Below are positions 53,125 through 61,502 of a stretch of DNA of 64,000 nucleotides, one piece after another (positions within the stretch are counted from its first letter, which is position 1; each line of letters opens with the position of its first letter). Position numbers and translations under genes: made by a program. The stretch is from Paenibacillus dendritiformis (GTDB lineage: Bacteria > Bacillota > Bacilli > Paenibacillales > Paenibacillaceae): contig NZ_LDIG01000133.1 of NCBI RefSeq assembly GCF_015845845.1, positions 1 through 64,000 on the forward strand, read 5' to 3'. The notes below the pieces were generated by a model. That model saw nothing but the letters and a program-made list of their open reading frames with translations. It had not been told where the DNA came from and did no database searches.

Positions 53125-54291
53125 CTAGGATCCGGAAGGCGAAGCCGGCGTCTTGCTGCGCGGCGGAAGCGGACCGAAATATTGATAGAGCTGGCATTCG
53201 ATATTGCCGTTGAACAGCTTGCGGCGCTTGTCCGCCGGTCGTCCGAAGTAATGCTCGAACTGGCGGCTCGGGCTGATCGCGAAGAACGACCAGGTCGGCA
53301 GCGTCTTCGCCATGAAGCCGAGGTCTCTTACCATCCGCTCGACTTCGTCCTTCTCGTTCAATCGTTCGCCATAAGGCGGATTCGTAACGAGACAGCCGTA
53401 ATCTCCTTGCGGCTTCGCCTTGTTCGCCGGGCAGACGAGGAACTCGATCTCCCGGCCGAAGCCGGCGCTCTTCGCTGCCGCTTCCGCGAGACGAATCGCT
53501 TCCGGATCGATGTCCGATCCGGTCAATTGAAGCTCCGTGTCGTCGCGGACGGCGTCGAACGCTTCCTCCCGCGCTTGTTCCCAATCCTGTTCCCCGATGA
53601 TGCCCCATGCCTCCGCAGAAAAGGAGCGCCGGAGTCCGGGAGCGACATTCCAGCCGATCATGGCGGCTTCGATCAGGAAGGTTCCCGATCCGCAGAACGG
53701 ATCATACAGGGGACGCTGCGGATTCCAGCGGCTCAGCAGAATGATGGCGGCAGCCATCGTCTCTTTAAGCGGCGCGGCTCCGGTCAACTTGCGGTAGCCG
53801 CGCTTATGTAACCCGGGTCCGGTCGTGTCCAGCGTAATCGTCGCCATGTCATTCAGCAGGGAGACCTCGATCCGGTATAGCGGACCGGTCTCTTCGAACC
53901 AGTCGGTATGGTACCGCTGCTTCATCCGCTCCACGACCGCCTTTTTCACGATGCCCTGACAGGCGGGAACGCTGGAGAGCTGGGATTTATGAGAACGACC
54001 GTCAACCGGAAATTCGCCGTGCATCGGGATCCAATCCGGCCAGGGGATGGCTTTGGTGCCCTCGAACAGCTCCTCGAAGGTACGGGCGCGGAATTCCCCC
54101 ATCTTGACGAGCACCCGATCCGCGGTCCGGAGCCACAGATTGGCCCGGCACACGTCGACAGGCCCTCCGGAGAACAGCACGCGGCCGTTCTCCACCCGCG
54201 TATCCTCGTATCCAAGCAGCTTCAATTCGCGCGCGACGACAGCCTCCAGTCCCATCGGGGCGGTCGCGATTAACGTCCAAGGTCGATTCAT
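53125..54291 (-). CDS. THUMP-domain 23S rRNA methyltransferase (RlmL-type, YpsC)
   Basis: A 388-residue class I RNA methyltransferase. An N-terminal THUMP RNA-binding domain (about 1-160, LIATAPMGLEAVVARELKLLGYE) is followed by the UPF0020 methylase domain with SAM motif YDPFCGSGTFLIEAAMI, TGSDIDPEAIRLAE, and the catalytic N-P-P-Y of VTNPPYGERL. It corresponds to the methylase half of E. coli RlmL (m2G2445 of 23S rRNA). The C-terminal 12 residues are Pro/Ser-rich. A clear terminator follows. Confidence 0.9.
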   Translation of the reverse strand: MNRPWTLIATAPMGLEAVVARELKLLGYEDTRVENGRVLFSGGPVDVCRANLWLRTADRVLVKMGEFRARTFEELFEGTKAIPWPDWIPMHGEFPVDGRSHKSQLSSVPACQGIVKKAVVERMKQRYHTDWFEETGPLYRIEVSLLNDMATITLDTTGPGLHKRGYRKLTGAAPLKETMAAAIILLSRWNPQRPLYDPFCGSGTFLIEAAMIGWNVAPGLRRSFSAEAWGIIGEQDWEQAREEAFDAVRDDTELQLTGSDIDPEAIRLAEAAAKSAGFGREIEFLVCPANKAKPQGDYGCLVTNPPYGERLNEKDEVERMVRDLGFMAKTLPTWSFFAISPSRQFEHYFGRPADKRRKLFNGNIECQLYQYFGPLPPRSKTPASPSGS

Positions 54292-54373
54292 TCGATAACA
54301 ACACTCCGTTCTGCTTCTCTTACTTGTACTTGTATGGCATTCATCATATCATAAAATGCAAGGAGGATGGAAA

Positions 54374-55009
54374 ATGTCGAGTGAAGCAGTAGAATCCTAT
54401 TTGGAACAATTATATCCGGCAGATCCGGCCGTGGAGCGAATCAAGGAGGCTATCCGGGCTCATGGCATACGGGACATTTCCGTGCCCGAAGGGTACGGGC
54501 GCCTGTTGACGATGCTGGCCCGCCTGGCGCATGCGAAGGATGCGCTGGAAATCGGCGCGCTGGGCGGCTACAGCGGTTATTGCATTTTGCGGGGGCTGGA
54601 ACCGGGAGGCCGCCTTGTCTCGCTCGAGCTGCGTCAAGAGTACGCCGATCTGGCGAAGCGCAATCTTACGGAAGCCGGCTTCGGCGAACAGGTGGAATAC
54701 CGTGTGGGCGAGGCGCTTCATTCGCTTGCGGAGTTGGAGCGGGAAGGGGCCCGTTATGATCTGTTCTTTATCGACGCGGACAAGGAAAATTACCCGGCCT
54801 ATCTCGAATACGCGATCCGCCTCGCGAGACCGGGGGCCCTCATCGCGGGAGACAATCTCATGCTCCGCGGCAGAACGCTCAATCCGGACAAGCAGGGTCC
54901 GTCCGTGCAGGCGATGCGGGCATTCAATGCCGCGATCGCGCAGGATGAACGATTGCTCAGCACGCTGCTTCCGGCCTATGACGGTCTGGCGCTTGCTATC
55001 GTGAAATAA
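54374..55009 (+). CDS. Class I SAM-dependent O-methyltransferase
   Basis: A 211-residue member of the methyltransferase-3 family (catechol/caffeoyl-CoA type, B. subtilis YrrM-like). The SAM site is LEIGALGGYSGYCILRGLEP, with LVSLELRQEYADLAKRNL, and the metal-binding region DLFFIDADKENYPAYLEYA and IAGDNLMLRG. Methyl acceptor unknown. AGGAGGATGGAAA precedes ATG 54374; the gene is divergent from the RNA methylase gene. Confidence 0.9.
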   Translation: MSSEAVESYLEQLYPADPAVERIKEAIRAHGIRDISVPEGYGRLLTMLARLAHAKDALEIGALGGYSGYCILRGLEPGGRLVSLELRQEYADLAKRNLTEAGFGEQVEYRVGEALHSLAELEREGARYDLFFIDADKENYPAYLEYAIRLARPGALIAGDNLMLRGRTLNPDKQGPSVQAMRAFNAAIAQDERLLSTLLPAYDGLALAIVK

Positions 55010-55107
55010 TTTCGCCCAGATTCTAAATATAGGGAAGGAGACTCTTTATTCCGTTGCTATGCTATAATGGATGACAGCAATCGAAAAAAAAGGATGGATT
55101 AGAACGG

Positions 55108-56454
55108 ATGACACAGCAAGAACAATGGACTTCCAGACTCGGCTTCGTGCTTGCTTCGGCCGGATCGGCCATCGGGCTCGGAGCGATCTGGAAGTTCCCG
55201 AATGTCGTCGCTACCAGCGGTGGCGGCGCTTTTTTTCTTGTCTTTATTATCTTTACCTTCGGCATCGGCCTGCCGCTGCTGCTGGCCGAATTCATGATCG
55301 GCCGCAATACGGGCAAGGAAGCGGTATCCGCCTACCGTGAATTGGCGCCGGGGAGCAGATGGCATGGCATCGGCTATTTGGGAATGGCGACGTGCTCCTT
55401 GCTGCTGTCCTTTTACAGCGTGGTCGGCGGGTGGATTGTGCTCTATTTCCTCAAGGGCCTGACCGGCTCGCTGCTGCAGGATGGACGCAATTACGGGGAA
55501 CTGTTCGAATCGACCGCCGCAAACCCTTGGGCGGCCGTGCTGGCGCAGGCGCTGTTCATGCTCATCACGATCGTTATCGTGGCCCGGGGAGTGAAGCAGG
55601 GCATTGAGAAGGCGAGCCGCATTATGATGCCTGGCTTGTTCATCCTGTTCCTTGTTCTGATCGTGCGGTCGCTCACCCTGCCGGGGATGAGCGAAGGACT
55701 CGTCTATTTCCTGAAGCCGGACTTCGGCAAGCTGACGCCGCAAGCGCTGCTGTATGCGCTTGGACAATCTTTCTTCTGTCTGAGTGTGGGCGGCTCCTGC
55801 ATGGTGACGTACAGCTCCTATCTGAACAAAGGGGAGCCCCTCGGGAAGCCGGCTCTGTCGGTCGTCGGGTTGAACGTGCTGACCTCGTTCATGGCGGGCA
55901 TCGCGATATTCCCCGCTTTGTTCGCCCTCGGCATGAAGCCGCAGGAAGGCGCCGGGCTGCTCTTCATCACGCTTCCGGCCGTCTTCGAGCAGCTTCCGTT
56001 CGGCAGCCTGTTCATCGCGCTGTTCCTGGCGCTTTTCTTATTCGCGACCCTGACATCGGCGTTCTCCCTGTTGGAAATCGTCGTGGCCGCATTCACCCGG
56101 GGCAAGGCTGAGCAACGCGCGCGGATGTGCTGGCTGGTCGGCGGCGGTGTTTTCGCCTTGGGCGTTCCGTCGGCCCTCTCCTTTGGCGTGGGCAGCCACC
56201 TGCAGTGGCTGGGGCGCAATATATTCGATTGGGCCGACTTTGCGGTGACGAACGTCATGCTTCCGCTTGGCGTCCTGCTGATCTCGCTATTCGTCGGGTT
56301 CCGGTATCCGCGGCGGCGCCTGCAGGAGGAATGGAACACGCTCGGCAGCCGCTGGCACAAAGGCTTGGCCGTGTACGTCTTCATGCTTCGCTTCATTTTG
56401 CCGGTTATCGTCCTGGTCGTGTTTTTACACGGGATGAACTGGCTGCCGGTATGA
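55108..56454 (+). CDS. Neurotransmitter:sodium symporter (NSS/SNF) family transporter, copy 1
   Basis: A 448-residue Na+-coupled transporter with about eleven membrane segments. The N-terminal NSS signature is GFVLASAGSAIGLGAIWKFPNVVATSGGGAFF, with unwound-helix glycines and the G-A-G region typical of LeuT. YALGQSFFCLSVGGSCMVTYSSYL forms the later ion/substrate site. The family imports amino acids or tryptamine-like compounds. The next gene, 41 bases downstream, is a close paralogue. Confidence 0.93.
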   Translation: MTQQEQWTSRLGFVLASAGSAIGLGAIWKFPNVVATSGGGAFFLVFIIFTFGIGLPLLLAEFMIGRNTGKEAVSAYRELAPGSRWHGIGYLGMATCSLLLSFYSVVGGWIVLYFLKGLTGSLLQDGRNYGELFESTAANPWAAVLAQALFMLITIVIVARGVKQGIEKASRIMMPGLFILFLVLIVRSLTLPGMSEGLVYFLKPDFGKLTPQALLYALGQSFFCLSVGGSCMVTYSSYLNKGEPLGKPALSVVGLNVLTSFMAGIAIFPALFALGMKPQEGAGLLFITLPAVFEQLPFGSLFIALFLALFLFATLTSAFSLLEIVVAAFTRGKAEQRARMCWLVGGGVFALGVPSALSFGVGSHLQWLGRNIFDWADFAVTNVMLPLGVLLISLFVGFRYPRRRLQEEWNTLGSRWHKGLAVYVFMLRFILPVIVLVVFLHGMNWLPV

Positions 56455-56495
56455 GCGGGCAATATTCGTACACAGATTGACAACAGGAGGCAGTA

Positions 56496-57839
56496 ATGAC
56501 AACTCGAGAGCAGTGGACTTCGAAACTCGGATTTATACTGGCCTCGGCCGGATCGGCGATCGGGCTCGGGGCCATCTGGAAATTCCCCAATGTCGTCGCG
56601 ACAAGCGGCGGGGGCGCATTTTTTGTTGTTTTTCTGATATTTACGCTGGGCATCGGACTGCCTCTGCTCCTGGCGGAGTTCGCCATCGGGCGCAGCACCG
56701 GGCGGGGAGCCGTATCCGCATACCGGGACATTGCGCCGCGATCGAAATGGCACTGGATCGGATACTTGGGAATCGGAACCTGCTTCCTGCTCTTATCCTA
56801 TTACAGTGTCGTTGGCGGCTGGATTGTGCTCTATGCAGGTCGCGGCATAGTCGGCGGCTTGCTCGCCAACGGCCGCGATTACGATGCGCTGTTCGCGGAG
56901 ACGGTAGCCAATCCGTGGTACGCAGTAGCGGCGCAATTCGTCTTCATGCTGATTACGATCGCGGTGGTCGCGCGCGGAATAAAGGGGGGGATCGAACGGG
57001 CAAGCCGCATCCTGATGCCGGGCTTGTTCATTTTATTCCTCGTGCTTATTATCCGTTCCCTGACTCTTCCCGGGATGGGCGAGGGGCTTCGTTATTTCCT
57101 TCAGCCTGATTTCAGCAAACTGACGGGACAAGCTGTGCTGTATGCGTTGGGACAGTCGTTCTTCTGTCTCAGCGTCGGGGTATCCGTCATGGTGACCTAC
57201 AGCTCCTACCTGAGCCGCCAGGAATCGCTGCTCAAATCATCGGTCTCTGTCGTCGGCCTGAACGTCCTGACCTCGCTGATGGCGGGGCTTGCGATCTTCC
57301 CGGCCTTATTTGCGCTGGGCATGAAGCCACAGGAAGGCCCGGGCCTGCTGTTCGGCACTTTGCCCGCCTTGTTTGAACAACTGCCGTTCGGCGGCTTGTT
57401 TATCGTGTTATTTTTGGCGCTGTTCCTGTTCGCGGCCTTGACCTCGGCCTTCTCCATGCTGGAGATTCTGGTATCGGGATTTTCCAAAAACGAACAACAG
57501 CGTTCCCGGATGAGCTGGCTGTTCGGCATCCTTATCTTCATCGTTGGCATCCCGTCCGCCTTGTCGTTCGGCGTCTGGTCGGATGCGCGTATTTTCGGCC
57601 TGTCCCTGTTCGACGCGGCCGACTTCGCCGTGACGAATGTGCTCATGCCCGTCGGTGCGCTGCTTATCGCCTTGTTCGTCGGCTTCCGCTTCCCGCGGCA
57701 GCGGCTGTACGAGGAATTCGCGAGCGAAGCGGCTTGGTGGCGCAAAGGCCTGGCCCTCTACATCATACTGCTGCGCTTCGTTATTCCGGTTGTTATCGCC
57801 ATCGTATTTCTTCATGTGCTTGGCCTGCTGCGGCTGTAG
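56496..57839 (+). CDS. Neurotransmitter:sodium symporter family transporter, copy 2
   Basis: A 447-residue paralogue of the preceding gene. Long blocks match copy 1 nearly residue for residue (GFILASAGSAIGLGAIWKFP, LGQSFFCLSVGVSVMVTYSS, FALGMKPQEGPGLLFGTLP), while the loops differ, for example KLTGQAVLYA against KLTPQALLYA. ACAGGAGGCAGTA precedes ATG 56496. The pair looks like a tandem duplication that has diverged, perhaps in substrate. No terminator separates them, so they are probably co-transcribed. Confidence 0.93.
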   Translation: MTTREQWTSKLGFILASAGSAIGLGAIWKFPNVVATSGGGAFFVVFLIFTLGIGLPLLLAEFAIGRSTGRGAVSAYRDIAPRSKWHWIGYLGIGTCFLLLSYYSVVGGWIVLYAGRGIVGGLLANGRDYDALFAETVANPWYAVAAQFVFMLITIAVVARGIKGGIERASRILMPGLFILFLVLIIRSLTLPGMGEGLRYFLQPDFSKLTGQAVLYALGQSFFCLSVGVSVMVTYSSYLSRQESLLKSSVSVVGLNVLTSLMAGLAIFPALFALGMKPQEGPGLLFGTLPALFEQLPFGGLFIVLFLALFLFAALTSAFSMLEILVSGFSKNEQQRSRMSWLFGILIFIVGIPSALSFGVWSDARIFGLSLFDAADFAVTNVLMPVGALLIALFVGFRFPRQRLYEEFASEAAWWRKGLALYIILLRFVIPVVIAIVFLHVLGLLRL

Positions 57840-57909
57840 GGACGGGAATGTGAAGATGGCGGGAGCACTATCTCCCGCCGCTTACGGTGGTCAGTAAGCG
57901 GAGCGCGGT

Positions 57910-58111
57910 CCCTTTTATTTGGCAGTCTCCCGCTGCTTCAAGAGGAATGGAGTGGGGGCAGTCATTCCTTATGTGCAAACTCCCATCGACTCAGGCTTGG
58001 AGTGGATTGGGGGCAGTCAGACCTTTTGTGTAAACTCCCATTGAATCAGGTGGAGGCTATAGTAGAGTCTGGCACTCCTTATCACCATTCTCCCAACCGC
58101 TCAGGGCGAGG
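57910..58111. repeat. Intergenic repeat cluster D, forward part
   Basis: Three good forward copies begin at 57966, 58022 and 58076: CCTTATGTGCAAACTCCCAT then CGACTCAGG; CCTTTTGTGTAAACTCCCAT then TGAATCAGG; and CCTTATCACCATTCTCCCAA then CCGCTCAGG. A weaker copy begins near 57910. Period is 54-56. The intervening GGAGTGG-TTGGGGGCAGTCA segment is also repeated. This is the same family as clusters A to C. Confidence 0.75.
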
Positions 58112-58143
58112 AAAAAACTGAGAGATAATCGCTGTTAATCTCC

Positions 58144-58362
58144 ATCTGACGGAATGGGATAGTTGATGCAAAGGACTGTGCCTGCATCCAGACTGACGGA
58201 ATGGGATAGTGGTGCAAAGGGCCGTGCCTGCATCCGGACTGACGGGATGGGATAGTGAGGCAAAGGACCGTGCACGCATCCAGACTGACGGGATGGGATA
58301 GTGAGGCAAAGGACCGTGCACGCATCCAGACTGATGGAATGGGATAATGGTGCAAAGAAGTG
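58144..58362. repeat. Intergenic repeat cluster D, reverse part: 46-bp tandem array
   Basis: Five units of GACTGACGGnATGGGATAGT with a GCAAAGGnCnGTGCnnGCATCC tail run head to tail with CTGA(C/T)GG starting at 58146, 58193, 58239, 58285 and 58331 (period 46-47). Units 58237-58282 and 58283-58328 are identical over all 46 bases, a recent duplication. TGACGGnATGGGATA is the reverse complement of TATCCCAnnCCGTCA in cluster A, so this is the same family in the opposite orientation. Short open frames through it on the minus strand have repetitive proline/histidine-rich products and are not genes. Confidence 0.85.
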
Positions 58363-58380
58363 CTGAGGCGCTATCGAAGC

Positions 58381-58416
58381 AGCCCCCCTCCGGTCATTGC
58401 CGACCGGAGGGGGGCT
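58381..58416. terminator. Bidirectional terminator before the secreted protein gene
   Basis: AGCCCCCCTCCGGTC (58381-58395), ATTGCC, GACCGGAGGGGGGCT (58402-58416), a perfect 15-bp stem just beyond the stop of the minus-strand gene. Confidence 0.85.
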
Positions 58417-58430
58417 GTTGTTGTATACCG

Positions 58431-59363
58431 CTATAGCTTCAGTTTCTTGGTATTGATGATATACATATTTTTAAGAGGGTATTTTCCGTTAGCGTATTTA
58501 CGCGCCCCGGATTCGAACAGAACATAGAGGTTGTTTCCCGTTAAGGAGATACCTTCGGACATCGGAGGCATTTTCAAGGAGCCGACCTTCTTGCCCGAGG
58601 CTCCGCGCGTGTATACGAGCAGGGTGCTGTCGTTGTTGCGGCCGCAGGACTGGCTGTAGAAAACACGGTTTTTCGTCAGGGCCATCCCTTGCACCCGGTC
58701 AGGCGTCGTCCACGTATAAGAGGCCTTCGGATTGGATGGCAGTTGGCCTTTGCCGTTCAGCTTATAGCCTCTCGCCTTGCCCTTCGGCCCCGGTTTGCAC
58801 ATGCCTTTTCCGATGTCTTGGCCATCCATATATTCACCTACCCACAACACCCCATCCGCATAGGAGGCATAGGAGGCTTTATGGCCAAGAGCGAATTTTT
58901 TCATGACAACATTGCTGTAATCCTTTTTGCTGGAGATCGTGCTCATGGGAATTTGGTATACGCTTCTGCCGGAGGCTATCCATAAGTATTTGGCGCTGGC
59001 GGCGACTCCTCCCACATGTCCCGTATGCTTTTTCTTGGCGCTCTCGTATAAATAGAGGGTCTTTATCCGCTTTTTGGTCTTCGTGTCGGTAATGGAGATG
59101 GCGCTTGCTTGACTGCTGGATTTCCCTGAATAATGCGAGACGACGACCCAGTTTTTCCCCGGCACGATCGCCAATCCTTGAGGCACCCATTCATTTTTGG
59201 CGTTTAATCCCGGAATGATTGGACCTTTGGTCGCTACTTTGTTGAATTCCGGATAGCTTGGCTTGGCCTGCGTCTCTGCCGGCCCCAATACAGCTGCCGT
59301 GCTCCAGGTCAAGATAAAGCACAGCATGATGGCCATGGCACGTGAGGTCCATTTGTTTACCAT
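58431..59363 (-). CDS. Secreted protein of unknown function, beta-propeller-like
   Basis: A 310-residue protein with a signal peptide (MVNKWTSRAMAIMLCFILTW, then cleavage near TQAKPSYPE). The mature part contains repeated blade-like strands: WVPQGLAIVPGKNWVVVSHYS, GGVAASAKYLWIASGRSVYQI, ADGVLWVGEYMDG, VQGMALTKNRVFYSQSCGRN and GISLTGNNLYVLFESGA. This spacing suggests a five- to six-bladed propeller. No catalytic motif is seen. AAAGGAGAGATTGTAAAAC precedes ATG 59363. I do not recognise the family; it is a single gene. Confidence 0.7.
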   Translation of the reverse strand: MVNKWTSRAMAIMLCFILTWSTAAVLGPAETQAKPSYPEFNKVATKGPIIPGLNAKNEWVPQGLAIVPGKNWVVVSHYSGKSSSQASAISITDTKTKKRIKTLYLYESAKKKHTGHVGGVAASAKYLWIASGRSVYQIPMSTISSKKDYSNVVMKKFALGHKASYASYADGVLWVGEYMDGQDIGKGMCKPGPKGKARGYKLNGKGQLPSNPKASYTWTTPDRVQGMALTKNRVFYSQSCGRNNDSTLLVYTRGASGKKVGSLKMPPMSEGISLTGNNLYVLFESGARKYANGKYPLKNMYIINTKKLKL

Positions 59364-59799
59364 GTTTTACAATCTCTCCTTTCAGTGGATATATACGCAC
59401 GAAAGCGGAGATCCAAACAGGAAGAAGTCGCTTGATAGCTTTTTTGAATCGGATTTGAACTGGTGATAAGTAAAAATAAAGAAAAGCCGCCTGCCGTAAC
59501 GCCCCGACGAGTCGTCGGGTAACGCCGGCTGATTGGCGGCTCTATTCATACTGTAGCGGATGAAATGCTTTTCAGATCAAGCCTTTTTTGCGAAAATTTT
59601 ATATTCTCATCCAATGGTTGTATTTATTTCGTTACAAGTTGTGACGGTAAGTGGGCGCGGAAGTATGCAGAGGCGTCTTGCTATGGGATATTGCTTCCCC
59701 GGTACATCTTACCGGCGGCAGACGGCTGCCCGGCTGCCCGTCTGTCCGCCCAAGATGCGTTTAGCAAGGCGACGAAGCCTGCTGAAGGCATAAAGCCTG
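59364..59799. other. Intergenic stretch between MFS and secreted protein genes
   Basis: Holds the leader of the secreted protein gene, a nested hairpin (59485-59541) and about 240 bases to the MFS stop. The part 59640-59790 is GC-rich, with a repeated GGGCAGCCG on the minus strand and an inverted CCGGTAC-TACCGG, but no convincing gene. Open frames here are shadows of the MFS gene. Confidence 0.45.
59485..59541 (-). terminator. Nested hairpin, likely terminator for the MFS gene
   Basis: AGCCGCC (59485-59491) pairs with GGCGGCT (59535-59541) outside, and CCCGACGA (59503-59510) with TCGTCGGG (59512-59519) inside. On the minus strand TTTTCTTTATTTTTAC follows, as expected of a terminator. Confidence 0.65.
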
Positions 59800-61005
59800 T
59801 CAATGACTCGTGCTTCTTCTCCCATATAAGGAGTAACGGGCCCATGCCGTGTTCACGAGCAGCAAAATGCCGGAGATGATAAAGATGCCTTGAATGCCGA
59901 TGAGTCCGGACATCGCTCCGCCAAATACGGGACCGATCATATTGCCGAGCGCGAGCGTGCTCGTATTGAAGCTGTAGGCCCGGCTCTCCATGCCGTCCGG
60001 CGTATATTTCCGAATCAGCGCATTGACCGATGGCAGCAGGCCGCCCATAAAGATTCCGAGCAGGAAGCGGACGATAAGCAGCTGCCATACGGTGCCGACG
60101 AAGGCCTGCGGAATCAAGGTTAGCGCAGCCCCGATCAGACAGACGGTCAGTATTCGATGGGAGCCATACTTGTCGCTCATTTTCCCGAGTATCGGGGAAC
60201 AAATCATGTTGGACAGGCCGGTGACCGCACTGACGAGTCCGGCGAGAAACGCCAGATTTTGCGCCGAGCCATGAAGGTCCTGCACATACAGCGGCAGCAG
60301 CGACATCGGGCTCAGCATGGCGAATTGAAGCAGGAAGGTTACCGCGAACAGAGACAGAAGCTGCGGAATGCCAGACAACTGTTTGAAGCCGGCGAGAACC
60401 GAGATTTGGGGCTCTTCCGCAGCCTTTTCGCGGTCGAACGATTCCTTCACCATGAAAAGCGTCAGCATCGTGGCCAGGAACAATAGCGTTCCGGTAATAT
60501 AGAAAATCGGCCGGTACCCGACCCAGTCCGCCAACACCCCGCCGATAAGCGGCCCCAGAATCGTGCCGGCGACGACGCCGGACTGCAGTATTCCCATTGC
60601 GAAGCCGGTCCGTTCCCGCGGCGTGGTCGACGATACGAGAGCGACTGCGGCCGGGTTGAAGCCGGAGATAGTTCCATTCAGCAAACGAAGCAGCAGCAGA
60701 TGCACCGGCGTCTGGGCGAAGCCCATTAATATTGTCACGATGGCCATACCTAAGCCGGAACGGATAATCATGACTTTGCGGCCGTACTTATCGGCGAACT
60801 TGCCCCAGATCGGCTGAAAAATAAATGAGGTCAAAAAATTCGCCGCAAAAATAAGTCCCGTCCAGATAGCAATTTGATGCGGATCGCTCAAACCGATATC
60901 ATGCTGCAAATACAGCGCCAAGAACGGCGTAACCATGGTCATCCCCGACATGACCAGAAATGACCCGAACCAGAGAATAATCAGATTCAGTTTCCATTGC
61001 TGCAT
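59800..61005 (-). CDS. MFS transporter, multidrug efflux type
   Basis: A 401-residue major-facilitator protein with twelve membrane segments. The first half has GKFADKYGRKVMIIRSGLGM (the loop 2-3 motif), TPRERTGFAMGILQSGVVAGTILGPLIGG (motif C of drug:H+ antiporters), and the second half repeats the loop as GKMSDKYGSHRIL. This places it among DHA1-type exporters of drugs or small molecules (YfmO/tetracycline-resistance relatives). ATG 61005 is preceded by GTGGTGAG. No regulator gene adjoins it; the substrate is not predictable. Confidence 0.88.
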   Translation of the reverse strand: MQQWKLNLIILWFGSFLVMSGMTMVTPFLALYLQHDIGLSDPHQIAIWTGLIFAANFLTSFIFQPIWGKFADKYGRKVMIIRSGLGMAIVTILMGFAQTPVHLLLLRLLNGTISGFNPAAVALVSSTTPRERTGFAMGILQSGVVAGTILGPLIGGVLADWVGYRPIFYITGTLLFLATMLTLFMVKESFDREKAAEEPQISVLAGFKQLSGIPQLLSLFAVTFLLQFAMLSPMSLLPLYVQDLHGSAQNLAFLAGLVSAVTGLSNMICSPILGKMSDKYGSHRILTVCLIGAALTLIPQAFVGTVWQLLIVRFLLGIFMGGLLPSVNALIRKYTPDGMESRAYSFNTSTLALGNMIGPVFGGAMSGLIGIQGIFIISGILLLVNTAWARYSLYGRRSTSH

Positions 61006-61213
61006 AAGATGCTCACCACTTTCTGTCACGGTCCGTACAATGTTCAGCAACGGGTACTATTATACCATATGTATATATATCAATTGTCATATGAAAACAG
61101 GGTTATGGATGCAGTTGATAGCAAGTCAGGATAGGTTATGCAATTTCTGGTCAATTCACGCAAGGGGAAAAGAGGAGGGGAAAGGTAAAGACCGGAGACC
61201 CGGGCGAACGCAC

Positions 61214-61266
61214 ATCAAGCCGGCATTGGCACAGAGAGGCTGGGCCGATGCCGGCTTGATTCGTCG
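61214..61266 (-). terminator. Terminator of the phoX-tatA operon
   Basis: ATCAAGCCGGCATTGGC (61214-61230) pairs with GCCGATGCCGGCTTGAT (61244-61260) with one mismatch, just beyond the tatA stop. The minus-strand downstream tract is poor in T. Confidence 0.65.
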
Positions 61267-61275
61267 TTCCGACAG

Positions 61276-61482
61276 CTATGAATGAGGATTGCGGATCTGC
61301 TCCTGATCGGGCTCGGCATCCTTCTCCGGCGGCGTCAGTAGGGATCTCGTCGCCTGCTTGAATTCGCTGAGCGTCCGCCCGAAGGCGCGTCCCAATTCAG
61401 GGAGCTTGGACGGGCCGAACAGCAGCAGGGCGAGAATGACGAGCAGAACGATGCCGCCAGCCCCGATATTTCCGATTCCCAT
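61276..61482 (-). CDS. tatA: Twin-arginine translocase subunit TatA
   Basis: A 68-residue TatA/E component that forms the channel of the Tat pathway for folded proteins. The membrane helix is [22 protein letters not shown] with the conserved F-G-P and the amphipathic helix [35 protein letters not shown] precedes ATG 61482. It begins 20 bases after phoX, whose product has a Tat signal, so the pair forms a dedicated export unit (as phoD-tatAd-tatCd does in Bacillus). No tatC is in view. Confidence 0.94.
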   Translation of the reverse strand: MGIGNIGAGGIVLLVILALLLFGPSKLPELGRAFGRTLSEFKQATRSLLTPPEKDAEPDQEQIRNPHS

Positions 61483-61502
61483 ATATTATTGCCTCCCTTG
61501 CT

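Noticed and set aside
58082-58355. Two overlapping minus-strand open frames of about 80 codons rich in Pro, His and Ser
   Set aside because: They are translations of the tandem repeat, with the same phrase repeated per unit and no ribosome-binding site.
58144-58362. CRISPR-like look of the 46-bp array
   Set aside because: The whole 46-bp unit repeats, including the would-be spacers, which are identical or nearly so; no cas genes are near; core copies in other clusters are degenerate.
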